Position numbers and translations under genes: made by a program. From NCBI GenBank assembly GCA_030280995.1, contig JASXTE010000011.1, positions 21,385,817 through 21,449,816 of the forward strand: a DNA stretch of 64,000 bases. The letters are read 5' to 3'. The notes beneath the pieces are model-generated. The model was given only the letters and a program-made list of their open reading frames with translations. It did not search any database and was not told the origin of the DNA. The stretch is from Hemileia vastatrix. Lineage: Eukaryota; Basidiomycota; Pucciniomycetes; Pucciniales; Zaghouaniaceae. Shown here one piece after another: positions 21,716 to 31,689 of this stretch (position 1 is the stretch's first letter; each line of letters starts with the position of its first letter).

Positions 21716-22291
21716 AGTTATGTTAAGTTTTGTTTTTCTAAGAGGACTCACAGGAGGCTTTGACACAGTTGTGACAGATAGAGGGTGCTAACTTGAAGTT
21801 AGGCGGACTATGGCTGAACAGGAAACTGGCATAAGCACTTAGATGAGGGCGTAGAGGAAAATGAAATCTTATATTTTCATCGTTAGAGGGGACATGACAA
21901 AATAGGTAATTGGATTAAAGGAGATGTGTATCATGTAAACGCAAAAGACGCTGAGAATTTAGCTAATGGGTTAACTAACCAGGAGTGGAATAGCAATTTA
22001 TAGATGGAGCGCTCTACAGTTCAATTCTTATTTTACATGGTATATTGCTGTATCGCAGTAAAGGCAGTAAAGTTTTATGATATAAAGGTTTATTTATGAA
22101 TTTTTTAAGGTTTACAGTCTTTTAAAGAAAGTAGAGGGAGCAAATTTAGGCGCTCTATAGTATGGAAGACAGGTGTAATAAAATAGCGCCATGTCTAAAA
22201 AGATTATGTGAAGGCATAGCATGAAAAATATATGAAGACTATGTACAGGGAGAATGGTCAGAGGAGGCTCATAAGGAAAAGCGCTAGTGGG
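21716..22291. other. Untranslated region between C pol and antisense genes
   Basis: I see no coding frame, repeat or known motif here apart from scattered GCGC words typical of element C. It would hold the convergent 3' ends of sense pol and antisense gene 2. Confidence 0.5.
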
Positions 22292-23147
22292 CTATTCAGT
22301 ATCAGAGTGAAAGCTAATAGGATATCCTTTCCAGTCTTCAGGCATGAAGAAGCGATGGGGATCAGCGGGGAATCCAAGATTAGTTGATGAGCTGATTTTC
22401 TTTATTAGCTGACCTATAATTTCTATATGGGAATAGCAAGCTTCAAGTTCAGTGTCAGAAAAAGCTGGTGCGTTAGAGTAGTATAGAGACATAGCCTCAT
22501 ATATAAGACAAAGTCTGGAAAACATTCGCATGGAATGGACAAAGGGTAAATGAATAGGAACCCATCCCAGGGAGATGGATTCATTGAAGCCTGACAAGGA
22601 GTCAGTAGGCAAGGGGAGCGTAAGTATAATAAAGGATACTTACTTGCTAATAAGTTTTGTGGGCGCGCTGATGGCGAAGTAATGGTAACTGCATCAGGAG
22701 CAGCTGCAGTGGAGCCTGAGCACATAGAAGCATTAGAGCTCTGAGTGGAAGAAGGTGTAGTGCTAGGCTGAATAGATATTTTGCGCCTGGGAACACTAGG
22801 AAGCGATGGAGATTCATAAGGAACATTATTATTAGTGGAAATAGTTGGACTAGTGGTTGTAGCTATGGGAGCGCCACTAGTAGAGCTAGGTGGAAAGCGA
22901 ATATAACCAGTAGGCGGAGGAGTATTCTGGTTTAAAGAGATATTGCAAGTTTTGCCGTATCTAAAGCAATTGTCACAGGCAGGTCCAAAGGAGGAATACC
23001 CCCGAGGTTTAGAAAATGTACAATGAAAGTTGGGGCATTTACAAAACAAGAACACTTGATTTTTGGGACGGTACGATATTGAGTCATAATATTTGAATGA
23101 AGGAGATCTGGGTTATTAGAAGTGATATTTATAAAATAACATGGCAT
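22292..23147 (-). pseudogene. Antisense gene 2 of element C: Cys-rich protein, spliced
   Basis: The minus-strand frame has FCKCPNFHCTF, then about 14 residues, then ACDNCFRYGKTC, a CxxCx6C zinc-type knuckle. A Ser/Thr/Pro-rich tail follows. An intron at 22591-22643 (53 nt, GTAAGT, CTGAC branch, TCAG) joins QNLLA to SFNESISLGW and leads to a stop at 22292. The knuckle aligns with 28562-29218 of element B (HCTF...ACDNC...KTCN against PCTF...ACDSC...KRCD). The start is not resolved: upstream frames to about 23367 are open but shift. I know no named family for it. Zn binding is inferred from Cys spacing. Confidence 0.6.
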
Positions 23148-23606
23148 TATAGAGAAGCCACCAGTGCGCCATGTCTGACTTGAGCGCTGGATGGTTTCTA
23201 AGAAGATAGGGAAAAAAATTTGTCATAATGAAGGACCCAAGGAAAGGCAAATCTGTTGCAGTCAAGGGAAAGTCATACATTGCGAAGATCTGAAGATTAC
23301 AAGAGAGCGCATGCATGTTCGCCGCAGGGGAAGTATTTGTTGCTATAGAAAGTAGCAAGAATCTCAAGTTGTTTTTTATTATTATTTTATTTATTATTTA
23401 TTATTTTTTTATTATTGTCGTTTCATAATTCATAGGCATTTAGTAGAAGGGTGCTTCTTAGAAAAAGGATAATAATTTTTGAAGGCAACTCATCTTGCAG
23501 TTGTAGAATTCTCACAGGAAAATTAAGGGAAAATAAAATAATAATATTACAGTTTTTTTACCAGGTAATATACAATTTATAGGGAATATATACAAGGAAG
23601 ATTTTT

Positions 23607-24647
23607 TTAGTATTCTGCGTCATCAAAGATTGTAATGCAGAAAGCCCAGTTGTAAACAGCCTCTTGCATGTTTTGTTGAAAGGTGGTTATTAGCTGTTTT
23701 CATTTGTTATACTTGGTGCAAGTATAAACAGGGACTGCCTCAAGGAATCCTTTGACGGCAGTCAACATGTTGTTTATATGATGCATGGTCGCATCGTATG
23801 GAGCGCAGGAAATTTACTCTGCAAATTCCTAGTTTTGAGCCACAGCAGGCTCTTCATCATCGATGTTGGGAGTATTTTGATGGGCCATTTGTCTGGGATG
23901 ATGGTATCGAAGACCGGCAGCATAGTTGTCCAGTCAGGGGTGGGTATACAAGGAGTACACTCCGTAATAGGCGCGGTATCCCAGAGGGATCTTCTTCCAA
24001 GGCTGGAAGGAATAGAGGAACATTTGAAGGTGGAGGCATTTCAGCGTAAGGTGTGCCTGGCACATTCTAAAATAGATAATAAAAAAAGAAAATGTTAGGA
24101 TTAAGAAAGGAAGAATTAGGAAAAGAAGACTTATGGTACTCTCCTCTGAAAAGAGAGATCTTGGGACAGAAGCAACGCTACTGGGTGTAGGTTTGAGGTA
24201 ACCAGCCTTGTTTTGTTTGTTTCCAGGTGGGGTAACAGGAGCAGGCGCTGGGCGCTTGATGGTCATTTGACTCATCATGTTAGTAGTTGAAGTGTTAGGG
24301 TCCAGGCGTGCAATGGTGGGCGGCCCATCGTAGCTACACTTCCTTTTGCGTTTCTTGCAGTAATTGCATGACTGAAAAAAAAGGGGAAAGAAATGAAAGG
24401 TTAGTAACAACAAGGAAGGAAAGTGAAGATGACTTACAGTGAAGAAATTATTGCCACGGCGGGCTTTTTAGAAAAGACAATGAGTTATTCCATTTTTGAT
24501 GCAGCGGGTACATCTTGTCCCACCCATCAGTGTAGTTATGGGAATTGTTGGTGAAGCAGCAGGGGGCTGAGTGCGCACGAACTGTTAAATTGCGTCCACG
24601 ACGTTGGCGGTATTTTCAGTGTTAGGATTGGTACTTCTAGTATTCAT
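23607..24647 (-). pseudogene. Antisense gene 1 of element C: paired Cys-module protein, spliced
   Basis: The start ATG is at 24647 (MNTRSTNPN). Exon 1 carries RCTRCIKNGITHC and exon 2 carries SCNYCKKRKRKC, giving CxxCx6C twice, about 14 residues apart. The 66-nt intron 24372-24437 between them has GTAAGT, a perfect TACTAAC branch site and TTTCAG, and it joins the two in phase. Two TAA stops in exon 1 (at DAI and LF) fit CAA to TAA changes. A second intron is likely near 24060-24150. The C-terminal end (to TAA 23607) is helical, with NK-stop-KQLITTFQQNMQEAV aligning with EKWKNFIQKSKANAEHFV of element B. DNA or RNA binding is only an inference. Confidence 0.65.
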
Positions 24648-24769
24648 TATAAGAGAATAGGATGATAAATAGGAGAAGAAGAGGATAGATAAGAGAAGAA
24701 GACAGAAGATGGAGGAAGAAAAAGCTGAAAGACGCAGGTATTTATGGGCTCCTGGGGACAGTCGCAAGT

Positions 24770-24779
24770 AGAGGGAGGA
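24770..24779 (+). other. Polypurine tract of element C
   Basis: AGAGGGAGGA directly precedes the TG of the 3' LTR, the expected plus-strand primer site. The same kind of tract precedes B's 3' LTR. Confidence 0.85.
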
Positions 24780-26000
24780 TGTGGTACACGCCTCACAGGT
24801 AGCATAATTTTAGACAAATCAGCGCACCTAGTCCACAAAGAACAAAGCAAGTTAGCGCAGTAGAAAGTGCTAAAATATAATATGTATTTGCATGTTTCAA
24901 AGAACAAAGGAGATGGAAGTGCGGAAAAGGATTAAGGGTCTGTGCGCTCCGATTTTGTAGCGAGATGTGCCGCACAATGGGGAATTGTGTGTTATTAATT
25001 TAGGACCGTAAAGCGCTAAAAAATATGGATTTGGACATTCCAATAATTATGTGTTACACATTAAGAAAAGAGTTATGACTTGAGGGCAATTCAAGTGCAT
25101 AGTATACTATACCACAGCTAGTTGGGTAACTTACTGAAACAGGTAATAAGGGAGGCTAACAAGTTAAGCAAATTGTCAAGACTATGAGCTTAGTATTAAA
25201 TAAAGGAGATTGGGGACTCAATCACAAAACTACACAAGAGTCAAGGCGGCTATGATCAGCGTTAGAATGGGTCAAAACTGAAAATAGCACTGAAACAAAA
25301 ACAAAGGTATAGTCAAAAATGCATATGTGGAGTATGAGTGAAACAAGTTAATACTAGCGTTAGTAATCATAGGGTATGTTTTAGGCGCCATAGTTGTTAC
25401 AAGCAGTGTACATAGTTTACTAATAGATTAGCTATTGTTTTACTAATATGGCGCTAGAGCCAGGGCTAAAGATCCGCTAGGGAACTGTGTCTTGAGTACT
25501 GGAAAAATATAAAAAGGAAGACTATTCAATAGATATAGGGAGTCTTTCCAGGGAGAAGAGATATATATATATAAATAAAATAGAATAGTTAATTGGAGAT
25601 TTTTTCTGAGTCTTTATCATTCGTGCATCTGTGTGTGTATTTCATATAGTATAGTGAAAGAGTGCAACATAGAGAGAATATATATATTTAGTTGGAGTGA
25701 CTATTTTTAGAGTTATTTTATTGCTATGATAAGGCATATTCAAAGAGAGTACTTCAAGAGGGAGTAGCTGTGGATATTAGCGCTTATTAAGAATAGAAAT
25801 ATCCAGATAGTAATAACTTTTTTTCCTGATCTCTAAAACTCATCTCTCATCTTATAAGCTTTCTAATCAAATATTAGTGTTACACATTATTGCGCTGTCT
25901 TTAAAAATAAGAGTGGCAGGCGCTTCTTTTTAGAAATTGAAGAGGAGAACCAACCCATCTCGCATTGTGTCTACTGCTTAGTACTTTAGAACAGTCTACA
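24780..26000 (+). repeat. 3' LTR of element C
   Basis: 1221 bp, TGTGGTACACG to AGTCTACA, collinear with 14246-15466. The differences are mostly single transitions, for example GCGCCTT against ACGCCTC, and GGCGCTAGCGCC becoming GGCGCTAGAGCC. Confidence 0.92.
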
Positions 26001-26870
26001 CCGCACTCTTCACAATTATTGGTTTTGGTTTTTGTGTTGGAAGTTGTGTTTTTTTTTAGAAGGTACTAAGGGGGGGCTTCTAGATTTTATTTTGGAAAGT
26101 GTGAGTGTAACTGAAGAGCTGAATGCTATGTAGAACAGTTACCCCATAATGTTTGTTTCAAGTATTTTGTTTGTCCTAGTTGAATCCTAGCTCTTGTTTT
26201 TGTTACTCAGGTTCCTAGTCCACTATGAATTTAAACTGGCTTAGGACTGGCTTCTTTGCTTCCTTGGATTGGTGGCGGATCACTGGTGGTCTCCCATCAT
26301 TTTTACTTATTGGAAGGAGCCCACCCAGTGATCATTTTGTTGGACTGGACTTTCTATGGAGCCGGACTTTTTCTTTTCTTTTTTTCCTGATTTTTGGTTT
26401 ATGGTTGTGTTAGATAGTAGTTTTAGATATTTTATTTTTTCTCTTATTTTCTTTTAATTTAATTATGAGTATTATTAGAATGTAAAAAGGGAAAAATAAA
26501 AAAATTATGGTGTTACCACATCAGGGTCTTCTGGATGTGGGCAAGCATTGGGGGGGAAGGCTCATCAATTGGACGGGCAATGCTATTTTCTATTTTATTT
26601 ATTTCTTTTTTTTTCTGTGTTTCATTTTTTTTATTATTTTCTTTAATCTTTAATTTTTTTATCTTAAATCATTAAAAAATATTTAAAGGTGTATCCACAT
26701 CAAGGTGCACTTGGATGTGGGTAAGGTATCAGGGGATCAGCTCATCAATTGGCTGGGGGATACCATTTTTAAAAGTTATTTAGTTCATATTATTTTATTC
26801 ATTTTATTTTAATTTCATTTTCAAATTTTTTTAGAATGTTAGTAGTTTATTAAATAAAAAAAATAAAAAA
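26001..26870 (+). other. Element B 3' region repeat R2 with strong hairpins
   Basis: 26001-26260 repeats the R1 segment (13949-14245), including AGTCCACTAT and TTTAAACTGG. Then comes a hairpin with a perfect 9-bp stem (GATCACTGG at 26278, CCAGTGATC at 26335). Two tandem two-stem units follow, at 26516-26583 and 26695-26764, with the same CCACATC/GATGTGG first stem and different but paired second stems. No coding frame is supported. AT-rich spacers lie between. Confidence 0.65.
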
Positions 26871-28534
26871 TAAAATTAAAATTAAAATTAAAATTAAAAT
26901 TAAAAATAAAAATAAAAATAAAAATAAAAATAAAAATAAAAATAAAAATAAAAATAAAAATAAAAATAAAAATAAAAATAAAAATAAAAATAAAAATAAA
27001 AATAAAAATAAAAATAAAAATAAAAATAAAAATAAAAATAAAAATAAAAATAAAAATAAAAATAAAAATAAAAATAAAAATAAAAATAAAAATAAAAATA
27101 AAAATAAAAATAAAAATAAAAATAAAAATAAAAATAAAAATAAAAATAAAAATAAAAATAAAAATAAAAATAAAAATAAAAATAAAAATAAAAATAAAAA
27201 TAAAAATAAAAATAAAAATAAAAATAAAAATAAAAATAAAAATAAAAATAAAAATAAAAATAAAAATAAAAATAAAAATAAAAATAAAAATAAAAATAAA
27301 TATAAAAATAAAAATAAAAATAAAAATAAAAATAAAAATAAAAATAAAAATAAAAATAAAAATAAAAATAAAAATAAAAATAAAAATAAAAATAAAAATA
27401 AAAATAAAAATAAAAATAAAAATAAAAATAAAAATAAAAATAAAAATAAAAATAAAAATAAAAATAAAAATAAAAATAAAAATAAAAATAAAAATAAAAA
27501 TAAAAATAAAAATAAAAATAAAAATAAAAATAAAAATAAAAATAAAAATAAAAATAAAAATAAAAATAAAAATAAAAATAAAAATAAAAATAAAAATAAA
27601 AATAAAAATAAAAATAAAAATAAAAATAAAAATAAAAATAAAAATAAAAATAAAAATAAAAATAAAAATAAAAATAAAAATAAAAATAAAAATAAAAATA
27701 AAAATAAAAATAAAAATAAAAATAAAAATAAAAATAAAAATAAAAATAAAAATAAAAATAAAAATAAAAATAAAAATAAAAATAAAAATAAAAATAAAAA
27801 TAAAAATAAAAATAAAAATAAAAATAAAAATAAAAATAAAAATAAAAATAAAAATAAAAATAAAAATAAAAATAAAAATAAAAATAAAAATAAAAATAAA
27901 AATAAAAATAAAAATAAAAATAAAAATAAAAATAAAAATAAAAATAAAAATAAAAATAAAAATAAAAATAAAAATAAAAATAAAAATAAAAATAAAAATA
28001 AAAATAAAAATAAAAATAAAAATAAAAATAAAAATAAAAATAAAAATAAAAATAAAAATAAAAATAAAAATAAAAATAAAAATAAAAATAAAAATAAAAA
28101 TAAAAATAAAAATAAAAATAAAAATAAAAATAAAAATAAAAATAAAAATAAAAATAAAAATAAAAATAAAAATAAAAATAAAAATAAAAATAAAAATAAA
28201 AATAAAAATAAAAATAAAAATAAAAATAAAAATAAAAATAAAAATAAAAATAAAAATAAAAATAAAAATAAAAATAAAAATAAAAATAAAAATAAAAATA
28301 AAAATAAAAATAAAAATAAAAATAAAAATAAAAATAAAAATAAAAATAAAAATAAAAATAAAAATAAAAATAAAAATAAAAATAAAAATAAAAATAAAAA
28401 TAAAAATAAAAATAAAAATAAAAATAAAAATAAAAATAAAAATAAAAATAAAAATAAAAATAAAAATAAAAATAAAAATAAAAATAAAAATAAAAATAAA
28501 AATAAAAATAAAAATAAAAATAAAAATAAAAATA
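26871..28534. repeat. (TAAAAA)n hexanucleotide tract, about 1.63 kb
   Basis: After about five AAAATT units the sequence becomes (TAAAAA)n from about 26900 to 28534, roughly 270 units, with one substitution seen (T at 27301). The plus strand repeats AATAAA in every unit. Such uniformity suggests recent expansion or an assembly-filled repeat. Confidence 0.95.
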
Positions 28535-28561
28535 GGGCAGTGTTGGGTGTTCTGGTGTTTT

Positions 28562-29218
28562 TCAGGGGTCCTCTAGCAGGCTTCTAGAAATTTTGGAATT
28601 TTTGGTGTTATCAGATGAAGAAATGAAGCCCGTACGCATTGCTCTGGATGCATTAGGAGGTTTTTGTGTATACTTGTTGGTGTTTGATGGAGGAATTTGG
28701 CTGTTATTTGGCTGAATATGGGAGTTTTGAACCTGATTTTTACTTTCTGGAAAGGTGGGCGGGCTGCCCAAAGTGGGGATGGCCACCTGAACGTGTTCTA
28801 GCAGCCTATGAGATGATTTTGATGTTATTTTTACTGAATTCGCTGAGATAATAGCAGATTCTTGAGAAGATAAAGCAGGTCTTTTAGGAAGTGTTTTGGG
28901 AATAGAATGGTGTGATCTTCTGGAAGGAGCAGAAGATAAAGAGGAAGAAGCAGGTCCAAGATCTGGTGACCTGGTAGGAAATTTGGAAATATATTTATGT
29001 GAAGGTGAAGGCGGAGGTATTGGATAGTTGGGTTCTCTGTCACATCTTTTCATTTTTGAGTTGCAGGAATCACAGGCGCTGTTATAGAATTAGGCCTGAG
29101 GAGTAGGAAGAGTGAAAGTGCAAGGTCTGCACATGTGGATGCACTTTTTACAAGAATAGTCCTTTGGAGCAGTGAAACAGGGAAGGTCCAATAGGTCAAA
29201 ATCTGGGGATCCAGCCAT
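28562..29218 (-). pseudogene. Antisense gene 2 of element B: Cys-rich protein
   Basis: The minus-strand frame from ATG 29218 (MAGSPDFDLLDLPCF) contains SCKKCIHMCRPCTF, an in-frame TAA at 29090, and ACDSCNSKMKRCD, a CxxCx6C knuckle. A long Ser/Pro-rich tail ends at 28562. It aligns with antisense gene 2 of element C in Cys pattern and in the CTF...ACD(N/S)C motif. The tail stops next to the hexanucleotide tract and may be truncated by it. Its function is unknown. Confidence 0.6.
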
Positions 29219-29394
29219 TATCTGTGAAGTAAAAAGAATGAAGAGAAAAGAGATGAATGAAAATTTTATCAGTGATTTGTAGATGATGTATAAAGAGTGG
29301 AAGTTCAGAAGGTTGGCTGCGGAGCATTGTGCATGGAGGTGGCTCCGCCTTTTTTTATGCAAAGTGTGTTCAAATCTGTCAAGTGTTAAAACTG

Positions 29395-29830
29395 AACAAT
29401 GAGGAAGTCCGTCAAGACTTTAAACTGAACACTGGTCAGTCCATCAAGACTTTAAACTGAGAAATGGAATAGTCCCCCAAGACTATAAACTGAGGATGGT
29501 TTAATGGTTGAGTCCTTCAGGACTATCAACTGATAATGGGAGTTGGTGTGATTCTGGAAGAGGGTATCCTAGGGGGAGTCTCTGAATTTTGTTAAGGCAA
29601 GTGTGGGGGTAACTGATGAGCTGGCTGCTCTGTAGAGCAGTTACCCCAGAATGTTAGTTTGTTTCCATGGTCTTAAATGTTTTGATCTCTGGTTCTGTCT
29701 TTTTGATTTAGGTTTTTAGTCCCCCAAGACTATAAATGAGGGTTTTGAGTCCCCCAAGACTATAAAATGAGGGCTGTTAGTCCCCCAAGACTTAAAAGTG
29801 AGGATTAGTTCCCCAAGACTGTAAACTGAG
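29395..29830 (+). repeat. Mini-hairpin repeats with AGTC/GACT stems
   Basis: At least eight copies of AGTC, a 6-nt loop (CGTCAA, CATCAA or CCCCAA) and GACT, followed by (A/T)TAAACTGA, occur from 29406. R3, the third copy of the 3' region segment, lies among them at about 29560-29730 with a perfect 10-bp stem (GGGGTAACTG at 29606, CAGTTACCCC at 29638). Confidence 0.8.
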
Positions 29831-29911
29831 GAACTTTTTTTATGATGATTGGCTACATTCAGGAAGTCTAGAGAGGTCAAGAATTTTTTCATTTCTAAAT
29901 CAAGAGATTAA

Positions 29912-30480
29912 TCAAGAGTCAAGAGGCAGAAGAGAATTAAGAGATGTAACAAAATGTTCAGCATTGGCTTTGGACTTTTGTATGAAGTTCTTCCATTTTT
30001 CAAGGTCCTGTGGATTCCTGGCAGCAGTGAATTGGAAGTAATTTAGTATGAGATGTTTCTGTTGAGAAGAATGTTGTTGGAATTTGTCCTTGATAGTGGG
30101 CAATGGGTTAGGTGGGGGTGGTTCAATGGTTCCCACATTTTCATCATCACTTTCTGGATGAAAATGAACTGGAAATTTTTCAGATTGAATTTCAGTATGA
30201 AGAAGTATTGGGCTTACCATCAGAAGGATCAGGGATGGTAGAGTTAATTCTTGTAGAAAGTTTGCACTCTTTTTTAAAGGGTGTAATTTGTTGACCAGTC
30301 TGGGGATCAGGATGGATGGCCTGGATCTTTTGGTGCTGGTAGAAGGTTGGTCAGGTTGAGGAAGAGGAGAAGTTGTTGAAGAGGACAATGGAGAAGGTCT
30401 GAAACAAGTCTTCTTCCTAGAATTACAGGCATAACTGGAGGTTTGGTAGGGATGAGCTGGCAGTATGATGGTGCAGATGA
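29912..30480 (-). pseudogene. Antisense gene 1 of element B
   Basis: The minus-strand frame is open from about 30480 to a stop at 29912. It begins YACNSRKKTCF, a degenerate form of the SCNYCKKRKRKC module of element C, preceded by FICTII where C has RCTRC. A Ser/Pro-rich middle and an acidic SDDEN stretch follow. The helical end EKWKNFIQKSKANAEHFVTSL aligns with the end of the C gene. No intron is needed in this copy. The function is unknown, and loss of Cys ligands suggests decay. Confidence 0.55.
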
Positions 30481-30585
30481 AATTGTTGTCAATGTAGTAT
30501 TGTCAAGGACCCATGTCAGTAGCAGATTTTTAAAGAAAGCTGAACATGATGGTTGTGATGAAGGAGAATGTGTGCATTCTCAATT

Positions 30586-30595
30586 GGAGGGAGGA
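30586..30595 (+). other. Polypurine tract of element B
   Basis: GGAGGGAGGA directly precedes the TG of the 3' LTR. Confidence 0.8.
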
Positions 30596-31683
30596 TGTGG
30601 TCTTCCAACATTGATGGAGCCCTTTGTTGGTTAATTTGGCATTGTTTATATATGCCTTAAGTGGCATTGTTTAATAATTAGGTGTTTTTCTGGATTTTCT
30701 CAGAAATTATTGGGACTACAGGGATGTGAATACTACTATTGGATATCCCTGGCTATTCTCTATATTTTATTTATTGTTGACATTTTTCATATTCTAAATA
30801 TTAAGGTGATAATTTCTCATTTTTCATTTAAAAAGATAGCTGTTTAATTTTGTTTTTTGTGTTTTACAGGCTAACCTTAAGTCTTAGGGTTAAGTGCTTA
30901 GTACCATTAGAATGAGCTAAAGTTTCTCTACATTTTATGTCACAATGTTGTTATAGTCTAATTATGTGTTTTAAAGGTTTAAGTAGTTGTAGTAGATTTT
31001 TCTAAGTAGTTTGGGTATTTTTGGTGGTTTTTTTTGATTTTCTGACTTCAGGGTGGTCTGGCTCCCTCAGGCGGGCCTCCCAACGTTGGGCAGACCACCC
31101 GCCTCAGGGCTAGAAGGCTGGGAAGCGTTTTTAGGGGGGTTTTATGCAATTTGGCGGTCAAGAACACCAAATTTGTTGGTGTGCATGGGCTCTTAGATAG
31201 TGGTCTGTGTGTAAATAGTAAATAGGACAGTTTGGGGCAACTTTATTTGTCATACAACAATCCGGAGGTGATATCCTTGTTTCTCACTCAGTTTTCACTG
31301 TTTTTTGGCCACAATTGGCTGTGTTCATTGCAAGGTTAGTTTTTCATTTAACTCAACTTTGGCAACTGTTTTCTCTGATGTAACTTTGCAAACTGCATCA
31401 AGGATTATTGCTGCTTCCTGTGCTTCAAGTGCACAGTGGTTGTTTTTCTGGTGTGGATTTTTCTACATTTCAGGTTCTCTTTGGTCTGTAGTCTATCTAG
31501 GCTACTGTCTTGACTTGTAAAGCAGTCAAGAAGTGTTTTGGAAGGGGTATAGTAACCGTCTCTGATTTTCTGTAGCAAGTAAAACTCACCTGGTATTTCT
31601 CAAAGGGACTGGGGTTTTTCTCTCCAGATTTACTCCAACTCCCTTGGTCAAGGCCTATAGCTAGTACTATAGGATTGAATACA
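30596..31683 (+). repeat. 3' LTR of element B
   Basis: 1088 bp, TGTGGTCTTCC to TTGAATACA, collinear with 7329-8415. It carries a hairpin with a perfect 10-bp stem (31051-31060 with 31091-31100) enclosing the palindrome CCCAACGTTGGG. The next bases, CTGATCTCC, belong to the neighbouring transposase remnant. Confidence 0.88.
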
Positions 31684-31689
31684 CTGATC

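Larger units (their letters stand above)
14246..26000 (+). mobile_element. Ty3/gypsy element C, nested in B, 11.8 kb
   Basis: This is a complete retroelement with two 1221-bp LTRs, a primer site, gag-pro, pol, a 33-bp hairpin repeat, two minus-strand genes and a polypurine tract. The FIDDG RT places it in the same clade as A and B, but it is a different family. It is richer in CpG, especially in GCG context. Lesions are few: single-base frameshifts and scattered stops. It is inserted between direct repeats of B's 3' region. No perfect target duplication is visible (CCGG left, CCGC right is the closest). Confidence 0.9.
7329..31683 (+). mobile_element. Ty3/gypsy element B, split by nested element C
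   Basis: B begins with a 1087-bp LTR and ends with a 1088-bp LTR of the same family (TGTGGTCTTCC start, ATTGxxTACA end). Between them are gag, pol, a repeated 3' region, antisense frames and a polypurine tract. Without C (14246-26000) the internal part is about 10.4 kb. The two LTRs differ visibly (by eye roughly 15-18 percent), so the copy is old. No matching target duplication is seen (GGCAG left, CTGAT right), so it could also be a chimera of two copies. Confidence 0.75.

Noticed and set aside
23934..24413. Antisense Cys protein as a classical Zn2Cys6 (GAL4-type) factor
   Set aside because: The second half of the six-Cys pattern is missing; the Cys residues instead form two separated CxxCx6C modules joined by splicing.
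26900..28534. Gene-free 1.6-kb tract as a hidden coding or centromeric element
   Set aside because: It is a plain hexanucleotide repeat with stops (TAA) throughout; no other structure is seen.
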